A stretch of 64,000 nt of DNA from DATADW01 sp963733905 (GTDB lineage Bacteria > Actinomycetota > Acidimicrobiia > Spongiisociales > DATADW01). Shown piece by piece: positions 9,940 to 19,222 of the stretch. The stretch lies in assembly GCA_963733905.1 (NCBI GenBank), contig CAVTEU010000018.1, forward strand, positions 248,001-312,000, written 5' to 3'. Under the pieces are notes generated by a model. That model was not told where the DNA came from. It did not search any database and saw nothing but the letters and a program-made list of their open reading frames with translations. Every line of letters starts with the position of its first letter. Position 1 is the stretch's first letter. The position numbers and the translations under genes are program-made.

Positions 9940-11760
9940 CTACGTCACCGGCGCCAGTTCGGCGATCTCCCTGCTCGATTGATCGGCGGACCAGATGGCG
10001 CGCATCACGTCGCTGGTCGCCAGGAGGTGGTCGAGCGTGCCCACCGCCGCCACTCTTCCCTCCTCGAGCAGCACGATCTGGTCGGCACGGCGCAGGGCCG
10101 CTCGGCGGTGCGACACCACCAGGCAGGTGACATCGCTCTGATCGGCGAAGAGCCGTGCCCAAAGGGTCCGCTCGGTCTCGACGTCGAGCGCAGACGAGAG
10201 ATCATCGAACACGAGCAGGTCGGCGCGGCGGAGCAGCGCCCGGGCCGTGGCGGCGCGCTGCACTTGGCCGCCGGAGAGGCGGACACCGAGCGGGCCGACC
10301 TTGGTGTCGAGGCCGTCGGGCATGTCGACGACGTCCTCGTCGAGGACCGCGGTGCGGAGAGCGGCAGCGATCTGCGTGTCGTCGTGCTCGAGCCCGAGAT
10401 CCAGGTTGTCGCGCAGCGTCATCGAGAAGAGGCGCGGCACCTGGGGCGTGTAGGCGGCCCTGGGGGGAACCATGAACACGCCCGGGTCGATGACTCGCGC
10501 CCCGTTCCACCGGATCTCTCCCGCATCGGGCACGACCAGGCCCAGCATCGCTCTGAGGAGGGTCGTCTTGCCCGACCCGATCCTGCCTGCGATCACAGTG
10601 AAGGTCCCGGCCGGGATGGTCAGGTCGACCTCACTGATGCCACGCCCGGTGTCGGGGTGGCGATAGCTGATGCCTCTCGTCTCGAGCAGGGTGAGTCGCT
10701 CGTGCGTCCCCGCAGGTGCGGATGTGATCACCGGATCGGTGTCGTCGAGGTGCAGGTCTACCGGCTCCGCCAGACCGCTGTGGGGGGGCGCCGCCCAGCA
10801 ACCCGGTCATGAGGTCGGTTGCCACCCGGGCCTGTCGGAACCGGGCGATGAAGAGACCCGAGGACATGGACGTTCTCGGTGATGAAACCCATGAAGTAGA
10901 CGAACAGGGCGAAATCGCCCACGGTCAGCCCTCCGGGCTGCCCGATCTTGTCGGCCGCCAGAGCAACAGCACGAGGCCGGTGCCGAGGTTGACCGTGTTC
11001 CAGAAGAGGGCATCCAGTCCCTCCTCGAGGACCCGATCGCGCACCATGAACTTGAGGCGCCCCTGGTTCAGCCGGCGCAGATGGCCGACCACCCGATCCT
11101 CGGCCCCCGCCAGCTTCACCGCCTGTACTCCCCCGAAGATCTCGCCGATGGCACCGGTGACTTCGCCGGTGGCGTCACGCGCCTGGCGGCGGGCTCGCTC
11201 CACCATCGAGCCGGCCCGCTCCGCCAGGACGACGACCACGATGAGCGGGGCGAACACGACAAGCGTGAGCTGGGCATCGATCGAGGCGAGCACCCACAAG
11301 CGAGACCGTGGAGAACAGGATCGAGCCGATGACATCCACCGTCCAGCTCACCGTCTCCTCGATCTGCTCCACGTCCTCCCTGAAACGGGTGATGGCATCG
11401 CCGGTCGACCCGGGGACCGCGGTGGCACCGGGCAGCTCGAGGATCCGGCTCATCAGGTTGATCCGGAGCCGTGATGCCATGCGGAATCGGAAGTTCACGT
11501 CGTTCCAGATGGCGACGAAGATGTTCGACTACCCGGAAGACGGCGTAGCCGAGGAGCAGCGCGATCAGCGTGGGCACGTCGAGCGCCGGCCGGGGCATCC
11601 CCGGTCGAGCTCGTCGAAGAACCACTTGGTGAGCAGCCCGGGCACGATCGGCGCCAGGTAGATGATCACCCAGAGGGTGACGTTGGCCAGCATAGCGCCA
11701 CGGCTCGGTCCGCATCAGCCGGGCCATGATCCTCGCCGCCGGGATGGGGCGGCCGGTCAC
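9940..11760 (-). CDS. ABC exporter half-transporter (membrane + ATPase), several frameshifts, degenerate ATPase site
   Basis: Second gene of an exporter pair. The C-terminal ATPase domain is in one frame (9940-10731): Walker A GRIGSGKTT, signature LSGGQVQRAATARALL, Walker B LVFDDLSSALD, H-loop VVSHR. The residue after the Walker B Asp is Asp instead of the catalytic Glu, as in the non-consensus site of heterodimeric exporters. The membrane domain is spread over at least four frames between about 10730 and 11760 (segments such as LASIDAQLTLVVFAPLIVVV). The start GTG 11760 overlaps the upstream partner's stop by GTGA. Exported substrate unknown. Confidence 0.75.
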
Positions 11761-13517
11761 ACCAGCACCTCTTCCAGCCCGACCCGGAGGTAGTGGGCGA
11801 ACCGGCTCGATGGATCGGCGGCAAGGTCGCCACGCGGACCGTGCTCCACGACCCGGCCGCGATCGACGATGAGGATCTCGTCGGCCCTCTCCAACGTGGC
11901 GAGCCGGTGGGCGATGATGATCCCGGTGCGACCGTCGAGTAGATGGTCCACGGCGCGTTCGATCAGCCGCTCGGTTGCCGGGTCGAGCCGCGACGACGCT
12001 TCGTCGAGCACGACCAGACCGGGATCGGCGAGGAAGGCGCGGGCAAAGGCGAGCAGCTGGCCCTCGCCCGCGGACAGACCTCCCCCACCAGGCGGTAGGA
12101 CCGTGTCGAGACCCGACGGCAGCGCCATCGCCCAGTCGCCCAGCCCGAGCCGGGAGAGCACGTCGAGCAGCCGGTCGTCGTCGACCGACTCGGCGAACAG
12201 CGTGAGGTTGTCGCGCAGCGTCGCATGGAAGAGCTGTACGTCCTGGCTGACCATCCTCACCCGCCGCCGGAGATCGGCCGCCTCGACATCGGGCAAGCGC
12301 GACCCCACCCACCGCCACCGACGCCCTGATCGGGGTCGTACAACCGAGTGATCAGACCGGGCGACGGTGGTCTTCCCGCTGCCGGTTCGTCCCAGGACGC
12401 CGAGGACGACCTGCTTCCCGACCTCGAAGGAGACCTCGTCAAGCAGCCGGTCCTCCACCGGCATCCTCGTCGTCGTAGCCAAAGGTGACGCGGTCGAAGG
12501 AGACCGATAGAGGGCCGGCGGGAAGGTGGCGAGCTCCCGAGGTCCTCGACCTTGGTCGATACCGAGAACAGGTCCTCCACCCTGTTGATCCCGGCACCGG
12601 CCTTCTGCAGGTCCTCCATCTGGTCCCGGATCCGCTCCATCGGCATCCGCAACAACTCCACGTAGGTGAAGACGAGATAGACCGACCCGATGGTGAGGTC
12701 CCCGGCACCGAACAAGCGCTCCCCCATCCAGTAGATGAGAGCGGTGCTGAAGGCGAAGATGAAGACGTTGGCCGACCAGAGGGCCGACCATCCGGCCCCG
12801 GCGCGCAGTTGATCGGGGAGCCAGGAGCGGAGGATCCGGATGAGCCGGCCCATGAAGAAGGGTGCGGCGCCGTTGGCCCGCACCTCCTCGGTGCCACCGA
12901 GGATCTCCCCGACGAAGCCGAAGAACTCGGCGCTGCGGGCCCGGAACCCGGTCCACCAGGGAACCGCGAGATGGTGGACCCGGAGCGTCGCGAACATCGA
13001 GACGGCGGCGAACACGATCATCACCAAGCCGATCCAGAGGCTCTCGATCATGAGCAGCACCAGGATCCCGACCAGAAGGACGATGTTGCCGACGACATGG
13101 ACCACGAATTGCGAGAAGAAGTTGGACAGGGCAGTCACGTCCCCGTCGATCCTCTCGATCAGCTCGCCTGGAGTCCGCTGCTTGTGGAATCCGAGGTCGA
13201 GCCTGACGCAATGGTCGGCCAGGTCGGCACGCAATTCGTTCGTCGCCGCCCACCCGATCCGCTGCCCGACCCAGGTGGCGGCCAAGCCGAGCCCCTGCTG
13301 AGCCATCGCCAAGACCATGAAGAGCACGGCGAGACCAACCAGCCTGGAGGCATCGTCGCCTGCCACCGCACCATCGATGATCTGCGCCATCAACTGCGGG
13401 TTGACCAACTGCAGGGCGATCCCGCCGGCGACCAGGAAGCGCAAGGACGACGACCCCGGCCCGGTGTGGGCGGAGATAGTCGCGTAGCAGCTTCCAGTAG
13501 CGGCGAACCGGGATCAT
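11757..13517 (-). CDS. ABC exporter half-transporter (membrane + ATPase), several frameshifts, canonical ATPase site
   Basis: First gene of the exporter pair. Start ATG 13517 gives MIPVRRYWKLLRDYLRPHRAG. Most of the membrane domain is in one frame (to about 12550) and includes the exporter segment RTPGELIERIDGDVTALSNF. The ATPase domain ends at 11757 with Walker A LGRTGSGKTTVAR, signature LSAGEGQLLAFARAFL and Walker B LVVLDEASSRLD (catalytic Glu present). Frame changes occur near 13435, 12550, 12470 and 12310-12390. Together with the downstream gene it would form an asymmetric heterodimer, with one competent and one degenerate ATP site. Substrate is not deducible. Confidence 0.78.
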   Translation of the reverse strand: MIPVRRYWKLLRDYLRPHRAGVVVLALPGRRRDRPAVGQPAVDGADHRWCGGRRRCLQAGWSRRALHGLGDGSAGARLGRHLGRAADRVGGDERIACRPGRPLRQARPRIPQAADSRRADREDRRGRDCPVQLLLAIRGPCRRQHRPSGRDPGAAHDREPLDRLGDDRVRRRLDVRDAPGPPSRGSLVDRVPGPQRRVLRLRRGDPRWHRGGAGQRRRTLLHGPAHPDPPLLAPRSTARRGRMVGPLVGQRLHLRLQHRSHLLDGGALVRCRGPHHRVGLSRLHLRGVVADADGADPGPDGGPAEGRCRDQQGGGPVLGIDQGRGPRELATFPPALYRSPSTASPLATTTRMPVEDRLLDEVSFEVGKQVVLGVLGRTGSGKTTVARSDHSVVRPRSGRRWRWVGSRLPDVEAADLRRRVRMVSQDVQLFHATLRDNLTLFAESVDDDRLLDVLSRLGLGDWAMALPSGLDTVLPPGGGGLSAGEGQLLAFARAFLADPGLVVLDEASSRLDPATERLIERAVDHLLDGRTGIIIAHRLATLERADEILIVDRGRVVEHGPRGDLAADPSSRFAHYLRVGLEEVLV

Positions 13518-13662
13518 CGGAATCCTCGTGGGGAAGCCCGAAGACGGTAATTCCGATCGGCCTTGGGGGCGGTGGGATTGTTTGACTCCGTTGACCGCTC
13601 GTTGATGAGGTCTTGACCATCGCGACCCCGACGATTGGCGCCTGTCGACGAGGGGAATCCAT

Positions 13663-14255
13663 GGAAGCCAAACCGCGACGCGTTCTTGACCCGTTCGCTC
13701 ATCATTGGGAGCTGTCACCGTCCCTGCCATCGCCCTGTTGGCAGTGGCGCTTGTCGGCTCCGCCGAGACCCGCCACCTGCCGCGGCAAACCAGGAACCGG
13801 TGGCCGTCGCCGCGCCCACCGGGGTGAGGACGGCGGCAGCGCGCACAGACCGTCTCTGCAGTAGCCAGCGGACGCGACTACCGCCTCGCATGCGGAAGCG
13901 GACGGCCGGGCATTGGTCAAGCCGCCAGGAAGCCGGCAAGACCAGCCAGGTCGAGGAGGCGGCCCTCGCCGCTCTCCGACCGATCTGCGAGGCGCGGGGG
14001 AAGCCGCTGCCCGGAGCCGACAAGCCCGACCCCCGAGGTCGTCATCGAGACGGTGGCGGCGCCGGTTGCGGCAGCCGCCCCGGCGTGTCTCAGGCGGCAG
14101 CTGCGGCGCCTCCGATCGACGACCCGGACGATTCGGACGACGACGACTGGGACGAGGACGAAGTAGACGAGGACGACTGGGACGAGGACGACAGGGACGA
14201 GGACGAAGTGGACGATGACGACGACCGGGACGACGACGATGATGACGACGACTGA
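13663..14255 (+). CDS. Exported/membrane protein with long Asp-rich C-terminus, frameshifted, function unknown
   Basis: First gene of a five-gene overlapping cluster. ATG 13663 has a strong ribosome site (GAGGGGA, 5 nt upstream). An N-terminal hydrophobic stretch reads AVTVPAIALLAVALVGSAET across a frame change near 13690-13710, consistent with a signal peptide or anchor. A middle segment reads QVEEAALAALRPICEARGKP. The last ~45 residues are almost only Asp/Glu with spaced Trp, Val and Arg. The middle (13780-14000) changes frame, so the exact protein is uncertain. An acidic tail like this may bind divalent cations or haem/iron (inference). Its position before ApbE and a ferric-reductase-like protein suggests a role in a surface redox system. 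Confidence 0.5.
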
Positions 14256-14590
14256 TCGATCGGGGCCCGGCAGCGGCCTGACCAGGCGATTGGTCGTCCC
14301 CTCCATGGTGACTGCGGCATCGATCGCGGTGCTGCTGTTCACCGTGGGAGGTGCGGTAGAGCCCGCCACGTCCACCCCTCCTTCGACGGCGGGCTCCGCA
14401 CCTCAATCGACCGTGGCCCAGCCGACCGCTGCCGGCCAGCCTCGCGTCTCCGGGCTGGACACCGCCGTCCAGCGGGTGCTCGCCGACAGCGGGGCGAGCC
14501 GTGTCGTCCACCGGCTCAGCTACGGCGCATCCCCGACTCGTAGTTGCGGTGCTCCGAGCCGAGCAGACCGCCCTCACGGTGGGCAAATGA
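14242..14590 (+). CDS. Small single-span membrane protein, one frameshift, function unknown
   Basis: About 115 residues: short N-terminus, one hydrophobic span around LVVPSMVTAASIAVLLFTVG, then a Ser/Thr/Pro-rich linker and the segment VSGLDTAVQRVLADSGASR. With one base slip near 14525 the protein ends PRLVVAVLRAEQTALTVGK at TGA 14588-14590, which overlaps the next gene's ATG. The start (ATG 14242 or 14239) overlaps the 3' end of the Asp-rich gene. DSGAS resembles, but does not exactly fit, the DxxSGA[ST] motif that ApbE flavinylates, so flavin attachment is only a weak possibility. No family recognised. Confidence 0.5.
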
Positions 14591-14982
14591 CCGAGAGTAC
14601 CAAGGGCTCGATCGGTTGCGGCTACCCGGCTCCGACCGGCCCGGGTCGCCCGGATCATCGCCTGGGCGGCCGCTGTCACCGCTGCCACCGCCGCCGGGAT
14701 GGCACGTCTCGCCTTGGCCGACGAGGCCGCGCCCACGCCCGAGCCGGTTGTCACGACGGTGACGACCTCCCTCGTACAGGCGGCGCCCCTCCCCAAGGCA
14801 CCGACGAAGGGGCTGGTCGATCATCCGCCATCGACGGAGCCGAACGACCGACCGACCCAGAACCGAGTCGGACAGCGAGGAATCGGCTCCCGCCCTGAGC
14901 CGGCCCCGGCGCCCGTTCCGGCACCCGCTCCCGACTGCCCGCCCCGGCACCGGCGCCCAGCACCCAGAGCTCGGGCTCATGA
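14587..14982 (+). CDS. Small membrane-anchored Pro-rich protein, frameshifted, function unknown
   Basis: Starts at ATG 14587 (overlapping the previous stop) with MTESTKGSI. After a slip near 14620 it continues VAATRLRPARVARIIAWAAA, a hydrophobic anchor, followed by an extracytoplasmic tail rich in Pro, Ala and Thr. A second slip near 14940 gives the ending APAPSTQSSGS at TGA 14980-14982, which overlaps the apbE start (ATGA). About 130 residues. The overlaps on both sides and the shared layout (anchor plus low-complexity tail) with the preceding gene suggest paired small membrane components of the ApbE cluster. No known domain seen. Confidence 0.45.
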
Positions 14983-15813
14983 CCACGTTTCGGGCGATGG
15001 GGACCAACGTATGGGTCTACGGGGGCAGCGCTGATCGGGTCGCTGCCTGGTTCGAGCAGGTGGAGGACGTGTGCAGCCGGTTCCGCCAGGACAGCGAGCT
15101 GTCGCGTCTCAACTGCAGCCAGTCCGGGTTGGGTCGGCTGTCTCACCACTCCTCCACACCGTCCTCGCCGCAGCCGATGAGGCCCGCATCGAGGACGAAT
15201 GGGCTGGTCGACCCGGCGATCGGCGCCGCAGTCGAGGCGTGGGGGTACGACCGCAGCTTCGAGCTTGTCACCGACACCGAGGCGAACCCCGGCCCGGTGC
15301 CGGCTGGGCTCGTGGACCCTGGGTGCCGGTTCTGTATGGAGAAGTGAGGGGACGCGGCTCGATCTCGGCGGGGTGGCCAAGGGATGGACCTGTGATCGTG
15401 CGGTGGAGAACGGCTTGGCGACCGTGGTCAACGCCGGTGGCGATCTTCGCTCCGATCATCCCGACCTGCGGGTGGAGGTCCTCCACCCCGACGGATCGAC
15501 CGCCGCAACCGTGAAGGTTGGGCGATGGGGCCCTCGCCACCAGCTCGACCACCCGGCGCCGCTGGCGGGCAGGCGACCGACGGCGAGTCATCTGGTCGAC
15601 CCGAGAACCGGTGAGCCGGTCGAGTCACCCGTGCAGTCGGCGACTGCGATAACCGCCACCGCGGTCGAGGCGGAGGCGGCGGCCAAGGCGATGCTGCTGT
15701 CCGGTGTCGACTCGCTGCAGTGGGCTGAAGAGCAGAGCTGGGTGCGCGCCGGTCTGGTGGTCTGGTGGGACGGATCGGTGTTCGCCACCTCGGGCCTGGA
15801 GGTGGCGGCATGA
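14979..15813 (+). CDS. apbE: FAD:protein FMN transferase (ApbE family), frameshifted
   Basis: ApbE enzymes attach FMN covalently to Thr/Ser of exported redox proteins. The N-terminus MTTFRAMGTNVWVYGG is typical, followed by CSRFRQDSELSRLN. The FAD/Mg core is TRLDLGGVAKGWTCDRAV with VVNAGGDLR, and the C-terminal metal motif is VDPRTGEPV. Frame changes lie near 15120-15180 and 15340. No signal peptide is evident. The gene overlaps its neighbours on both sides by ATGA, so it belongs to one operon with the small membrane proteins and the ferric-reductase-like protein. The flavinylated target is not identified; no canonical FMN-binding domain is seen in the window. Confidence 0.85.
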
Positions 15814-16681
15814 ACCCGATCTGGATGCTGGCTCGGGGCTCGGGGGTCGCCGCCTACCTGTTGCTCTCGGGGGCGACCATCTGGGGGCTGCTGCTCGCCA
15901 GCAAGGTGCTCGACCGATCGGCATCGGCCCGCGACCTCACATGGGTCCACGAGTCGTTGTCGCTGGCTGCGGTGGCGGCGACTCTCGTCCACATGGTGAG
16001 TCTCTGGCTGGAGGAGTTCATCGATTTCGACCTGCGCCACCTGTTGATCCCGGGTGCCTCGACCTTCCGCCCGGTTCCCGTCGCCCTGGGCGTGGTCGCG
16101 TTCTGGGCGCTGGCGGTGATCACACCATCGTTCTACCTGCGCCATCGGATCGGCCAGCGCGCCTGGCGCACCCTCCACTTCGCCACCTTTGGCTGCTTCC
16201 TGGCGGCGGCGATCCACGGGATCACCGCCGGGACCGACACCGGGCAGCCCGTGATGGTGGTCATGTACGCCACCACGTTGACCGCAGTGATCGGCCTGAT
16301 CGTCCTCAGGGTGGTCAAGATCAGGGGGCTCGACCGTCGCGGCGGATGGCCTCGGCCGAGACCTCGACCAGGTCGCAGCGACCCCCGTCGCCGAGGCCCC
16401 GGCCAAGAACCGCATCCCACCCGAACTGCTCGAGCGAACCCGCGCCAGACCCGCCACGGCGCCCGCCGGGCCGGAAGAGACCACCGATGCCGGCGAGCCG
16501 CCCGCCAAACCACGCATACCGCCAGAACTGCTCGAACGGTCGCACGCCCGGGCCGCCAATGAGCCGGCGTCTCCAACCGACACCACCGAGCCAGGACCAA
16601 CCACGCATCCCCCCAGAGCTGTTGGCGACGGTCCCGAGCCAGGTCCGCGGCCGACCGGTGATGGAATCATCGGGTGCTTGA
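15810..16681 (+). CDS. Ferric-reductase-like haem b membrane protein with repeat-bearing C-terminal tail
   Basis: About six membrane helices of the ferric reductase-like transmembrane superfamily (YedZ/NOX type). Conserved His candidates for haem b ligation are in WVHESLSLAAV, ATLVHMVSLW, TLHFATFGC and AAAIHGITAG. Such proteins move electrons across the membrane to an extracytoplasmic partner. From about 16340 a cytoplasmic-looking tail carries three copies of RIPPELL(ER) in two frames (16400-16680), with a slip near 16600. The stop TGA 16679-16681 overlaps the TTG start of the aldo/keto reductase. Together with ApbE this supports a flavin/haem electron-transfer chain at the membrane. Confidence 0.75.
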
Positions 16682-17663
16682 CTCGCCGCGGTGGAACGCG
16701 ACCCCTGGGATCCACCGGGCTCTCGGTCACCCCAATCGGGCTCGGGTTGGCTGCGCTCGGCCGGCCCGCCTACATAACACCCCACCGCGGCGGCGACCTC
16801 GGGGCGCATCGCACCGAGGAGCGCCATGAGGGAGCAGCACCAACCAGATGCTCGACCTCGCCGCCGGCGCTCGGGGTGGGTTACATCGACGTCGCCCGCT
16901 CCTATGGGCTGGCCGAGTGGTTCCTGGCGGAATGGCTCGAGGACCATCCATCGAGCGAATTGACGATCGGCTCCAAGTGGGGTTACCGATACGTCGGTGA
17001 TTGGCAGATGGACGCCTCGGTCCACGAGGTGAAGGACCATTCGCTGACCGCCCTGCAGAGCCAGTGGGCGGAGAGCCGGCGGCTGCTCGGGAGCAGCCTC
17101 CGCCTCTACCAGATCCACTCGGCCACGCTCGACACCGGCGTGCTCGAGGATCAGGCGGTTCTCGCCGAACTCGTCCGGATCAACGAGGAGGAGGGTGTGG
17201 TGATGGGGCTCACCACCAGCGGCCCCCGCCAGGCGGAGGCGGTGGAGCGGGCGTTGGCGGCCGAGGTGGATGGGGTCAACCCCTTTCAGCAGGTGCAGGC
17301 GACGTGGAACGTCCTCGAGACCTCGGCAGGGTCCGCCCTCGAAGCGGCGCACCAGGCAGGCTGGGGGGTGATGGTCAAGGAAGCGCTCGCCAACGGCAGG
17401 CTGGTCGGCGAGACGGCGCCGCCCGAGATCGCCGAGCTGGCCCGGAATCACGGAGTGGGAGCCGACGCCGTGGCTATCGCCGCCGTCTTGACCCAGCCAT
17501 GGGTGGACATGGTGCTATCCGGTGCGGTGACCCCCGGCCAACTCCGTTCCAACCTCGAGGCGGTCGGCGTGCGCCTCTCGCCGGCCGAGGTCGAATCGTT
17601 GCAACCGCTGGCAATGAGCCCGAGGTCTATTGGGCGGCGCGTTCCATGCTCGACTGGAGCTGA
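16678..17663 (+). CDS. Aldo/keto reductase, frameshifted near both ends
   Basis: NAD(P)H-dependent aldo/keto reductase of the barrel family. The N-terminus reads TRPLGSTGLSVTPIGLGLAALG. GYIDVARSYGLAEWFLAEWL carries the catalytic Asp and Tyr, and TIGSKWGYRY the catalytic Lys. Start TTG 16678 overlaps the preceding stop. The frame is disturbed between about 16770 and 16860. A slip near 17610 restores the ending EVYWAARSMLDWS with TGA 17661-17663. Without that slip the frame runs on into the next gene and mimics a fusion. Substrate unknown. Confidence 0.82.
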
Positions 17664-17673
17664 AGGGCCGTCC

Positions 17674-18858
17674 GTGCTGATCACAGCTGCTCTCCCCCGT
17701 ACCGCCGAGATGGTCATCGTCGGTGGAGGCATCGCCGGTGCATCCACCGCCTTCCATGCTGCAGTTGCCGGGATCCACCCCGTGATCCTCGAGCGCCGCC
17801 CGGCCCCCGTGACCCACACCACCGCGGCCAGCACGGGGGCCTTCCGTCTCCAGTTCGACAACCGCGAGGAGATGGATCTGGTCCGCGAGACGGTGGCGTT
17901 GCTCGATGACTTCGCCGAGGTGACGGGCCAGCGGCGCTACGACCCGATGGTTCGCCGCCAGGGCTATCTGTGGGCAACGACGTCGCCGGAGCGGATGGAC
18001 GAGCAACGCCGGCTGGTCGAGCTACAGCACAGCTGGGGGCAGACGGACATCGAGTTGCTCGGGGGCGACGAGGTCCGTTCCCGCTTCCCCTTCGTCGGCT
18101 CAGATGTCCTCCAGGCACGTTTCCGCGGCGGTGACGGCTTCCTCGACCCGAGACAGTTGGCGCTCGGGCTCATCGAGGGATCCGGTGCCGATGTGGTGGT
18201 CTCGTGCGAGGTGACCGGGTTCGGTGTGACCGGCGAAGGGATCACCACTGTGGAGACATCGATGGGCACCTTGTCGGCCAAGACCGGTGGTGATCGCCGC
18301 CGGCCCGTTCTCCGGTGTGGTGGCAGCGATGGCGGGCGTCGAGCTTGCCGCTCGAGGCGGTGATCAGGCACAAGGTCGTCGTCCCCGACCTACCGGCAGT
18401 CCCGCAGTGGGCACCGATGACGATCGACGACGACACCGGTGCCCATTGGCGTCCGGCCCTGGCAGGCGCCTACCTGCTCCACACCGACCCTTCCACCCCA
18501 CCAGGACCGCCGCTGGAAGACGTGCCACCCGACGCCGCCTTCGCCTTCCGGCTGCTCGACCCGTCGAGCCCGGTGTCCCTGGCCAAGGTTGCTCCATTCT
18601 GGGCCGACGCCTGGCGCGATGGCTCGGTGTCGTGGATGGTCCAGTCCGGGCAATACGACATGACACCCGACCACCGACCCCTGCTCGGCGAAACCGCTGT
18701 GCGCCGGGCTGTGGACGAATTGCGGTTACAGCGGCCATGGGATCATGGGGGGTCCTGCGGGGAGCCGTCACCTGGTCGACCTCATCACCGGCCGGATCGA
18801 TGACAACCCCTTCCGGCTCGACCGGGACTTCGTGCCGCGACCGACCGACGTCCTTTAG
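17674..18858 (+). CDS. FAD-dependent amine/amino-acid oxidoreductase (DAO family), frameshifted
   Basis: Sarcosine-oxidase/D-amino-acid-dehydrogenase type flavoprotein. The dinucleotide fold is VIVGGGIAGASTAFHAAVAG. The substrate domain contains AFRLQFDNREEMDLVRET, and the C-terminal FAD segment PDHRPLLGE is present. GTG 17674 has a ribosome site (GAAGGG) and follows the aldo/keto reductase stop by 10 bp; ATG 17710 is an alternative. Frame changes lie near 18280-18350 and 18700-18800, after which the protein ends DRDFVPRPTDVL at TAG 18856-18858. Substrate and electron acceptor cannot be told. Confidence 0.8.
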
Positions 18859-18866
18859 TTCTCGAT

Positions 18867-18895
18867 CTTGTTATATAACAAGTAGTCGATATACT
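18867..18895 (+). promoter_or_regulatory. arsR promoter with perfect 16-bp palindromic operator
   Basis: CTTGTTATATAACAAG (18867-18882) is a perfect palindrome overlapping a -35-like TTGTTA. The -10 is TATACT (18890-18895), 16 bp after it. GTG 18902 lies 6 nt after the -10, so the transcript is predicted leaderless. The AT-rich palindrome in a GC-rich genome is the expected autoregulatory site of the ArsR protein. Confidence 0.8.
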
Positions 18896-18901
18896 GGCCT
18901 G

Positions 18902-19222
18902 GTGACAGACCAGTTCTCGGCCCTGGCGGACGCCACCCGCCGCCGCTTGCTCGAGTTGCTTGCATCCGGTGACCGGACCGCGGGAAGCCTGGTGGCGGCG
19001 TTCCCGGGGCTGTCGCAGCCTGCGGTCTCCCGCCACCTTCGTGTCCTCCGCCAGGCCGGGCTGGTGAGCTATCGGCGCGAGGCGCAGCGACGCATCTACT
19101 CGATGGATCGAGGCGGGCTGGCCGAGGTCGAGAGGTGGCTCGACAGAACGGCGCATGACTGGGACAAACGGCTGGGACGTCTGGCAGAAGAGATCTCGAT
19201 GCGAGACCGGGAGGACCGATGA
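18902..19222 (+). CDS. ArsR-family winged-helix repressor
   Basis: Small (106 residue) ArsR/SmtB-fold transcription regulator. It begins TDQFSALADATRRRLLELLA and has the recognition region GLSQPAVSRHLRVLRQAGLV followed by the wing REAQRRIYSMD. No Cys-rich metal site (no CxC or ELCVCDL motif), so it is not an obvious metal sensor. It resembles the SdpR-like group usually paired with AHSA1/SRPBCC genes. GTG 18902 is chosen because a clean promoter/operator ends 6 nt before it. Its 3' end overlaps the AHSA1 gene by ATGA. Confidence 0.88.
   Translation: MTDQFSALADATRRRLLELLASGDRTAGSLVAAFPGLSQPAVSRHLRVLRQAGLVSYRREAQRRIYSMDRGGLAEVERWLDRTAHDWDKRLGRLAEEISMRDREDR

Noticed and set aside
14107..14255. 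Asp-rich 3' end read as the reverse-strand Ser/Val-rich frame
   Set aside because: The reverse frames are complement shadows of GAC/GAT codons. The forward frame has the correct context of operon overlaps and an upstream ribosome site.
16678..18363. Apparent fusion of aldo/keto reductase with FAD oxidoreductase in one long frame
   Set aside because: A proper reductase ending (EVYWAARSMLDWS, TGA 17661) exists one frame away, followed by a ribosome site and a GTG start. The joined frame is explained by a single slip near 17610.
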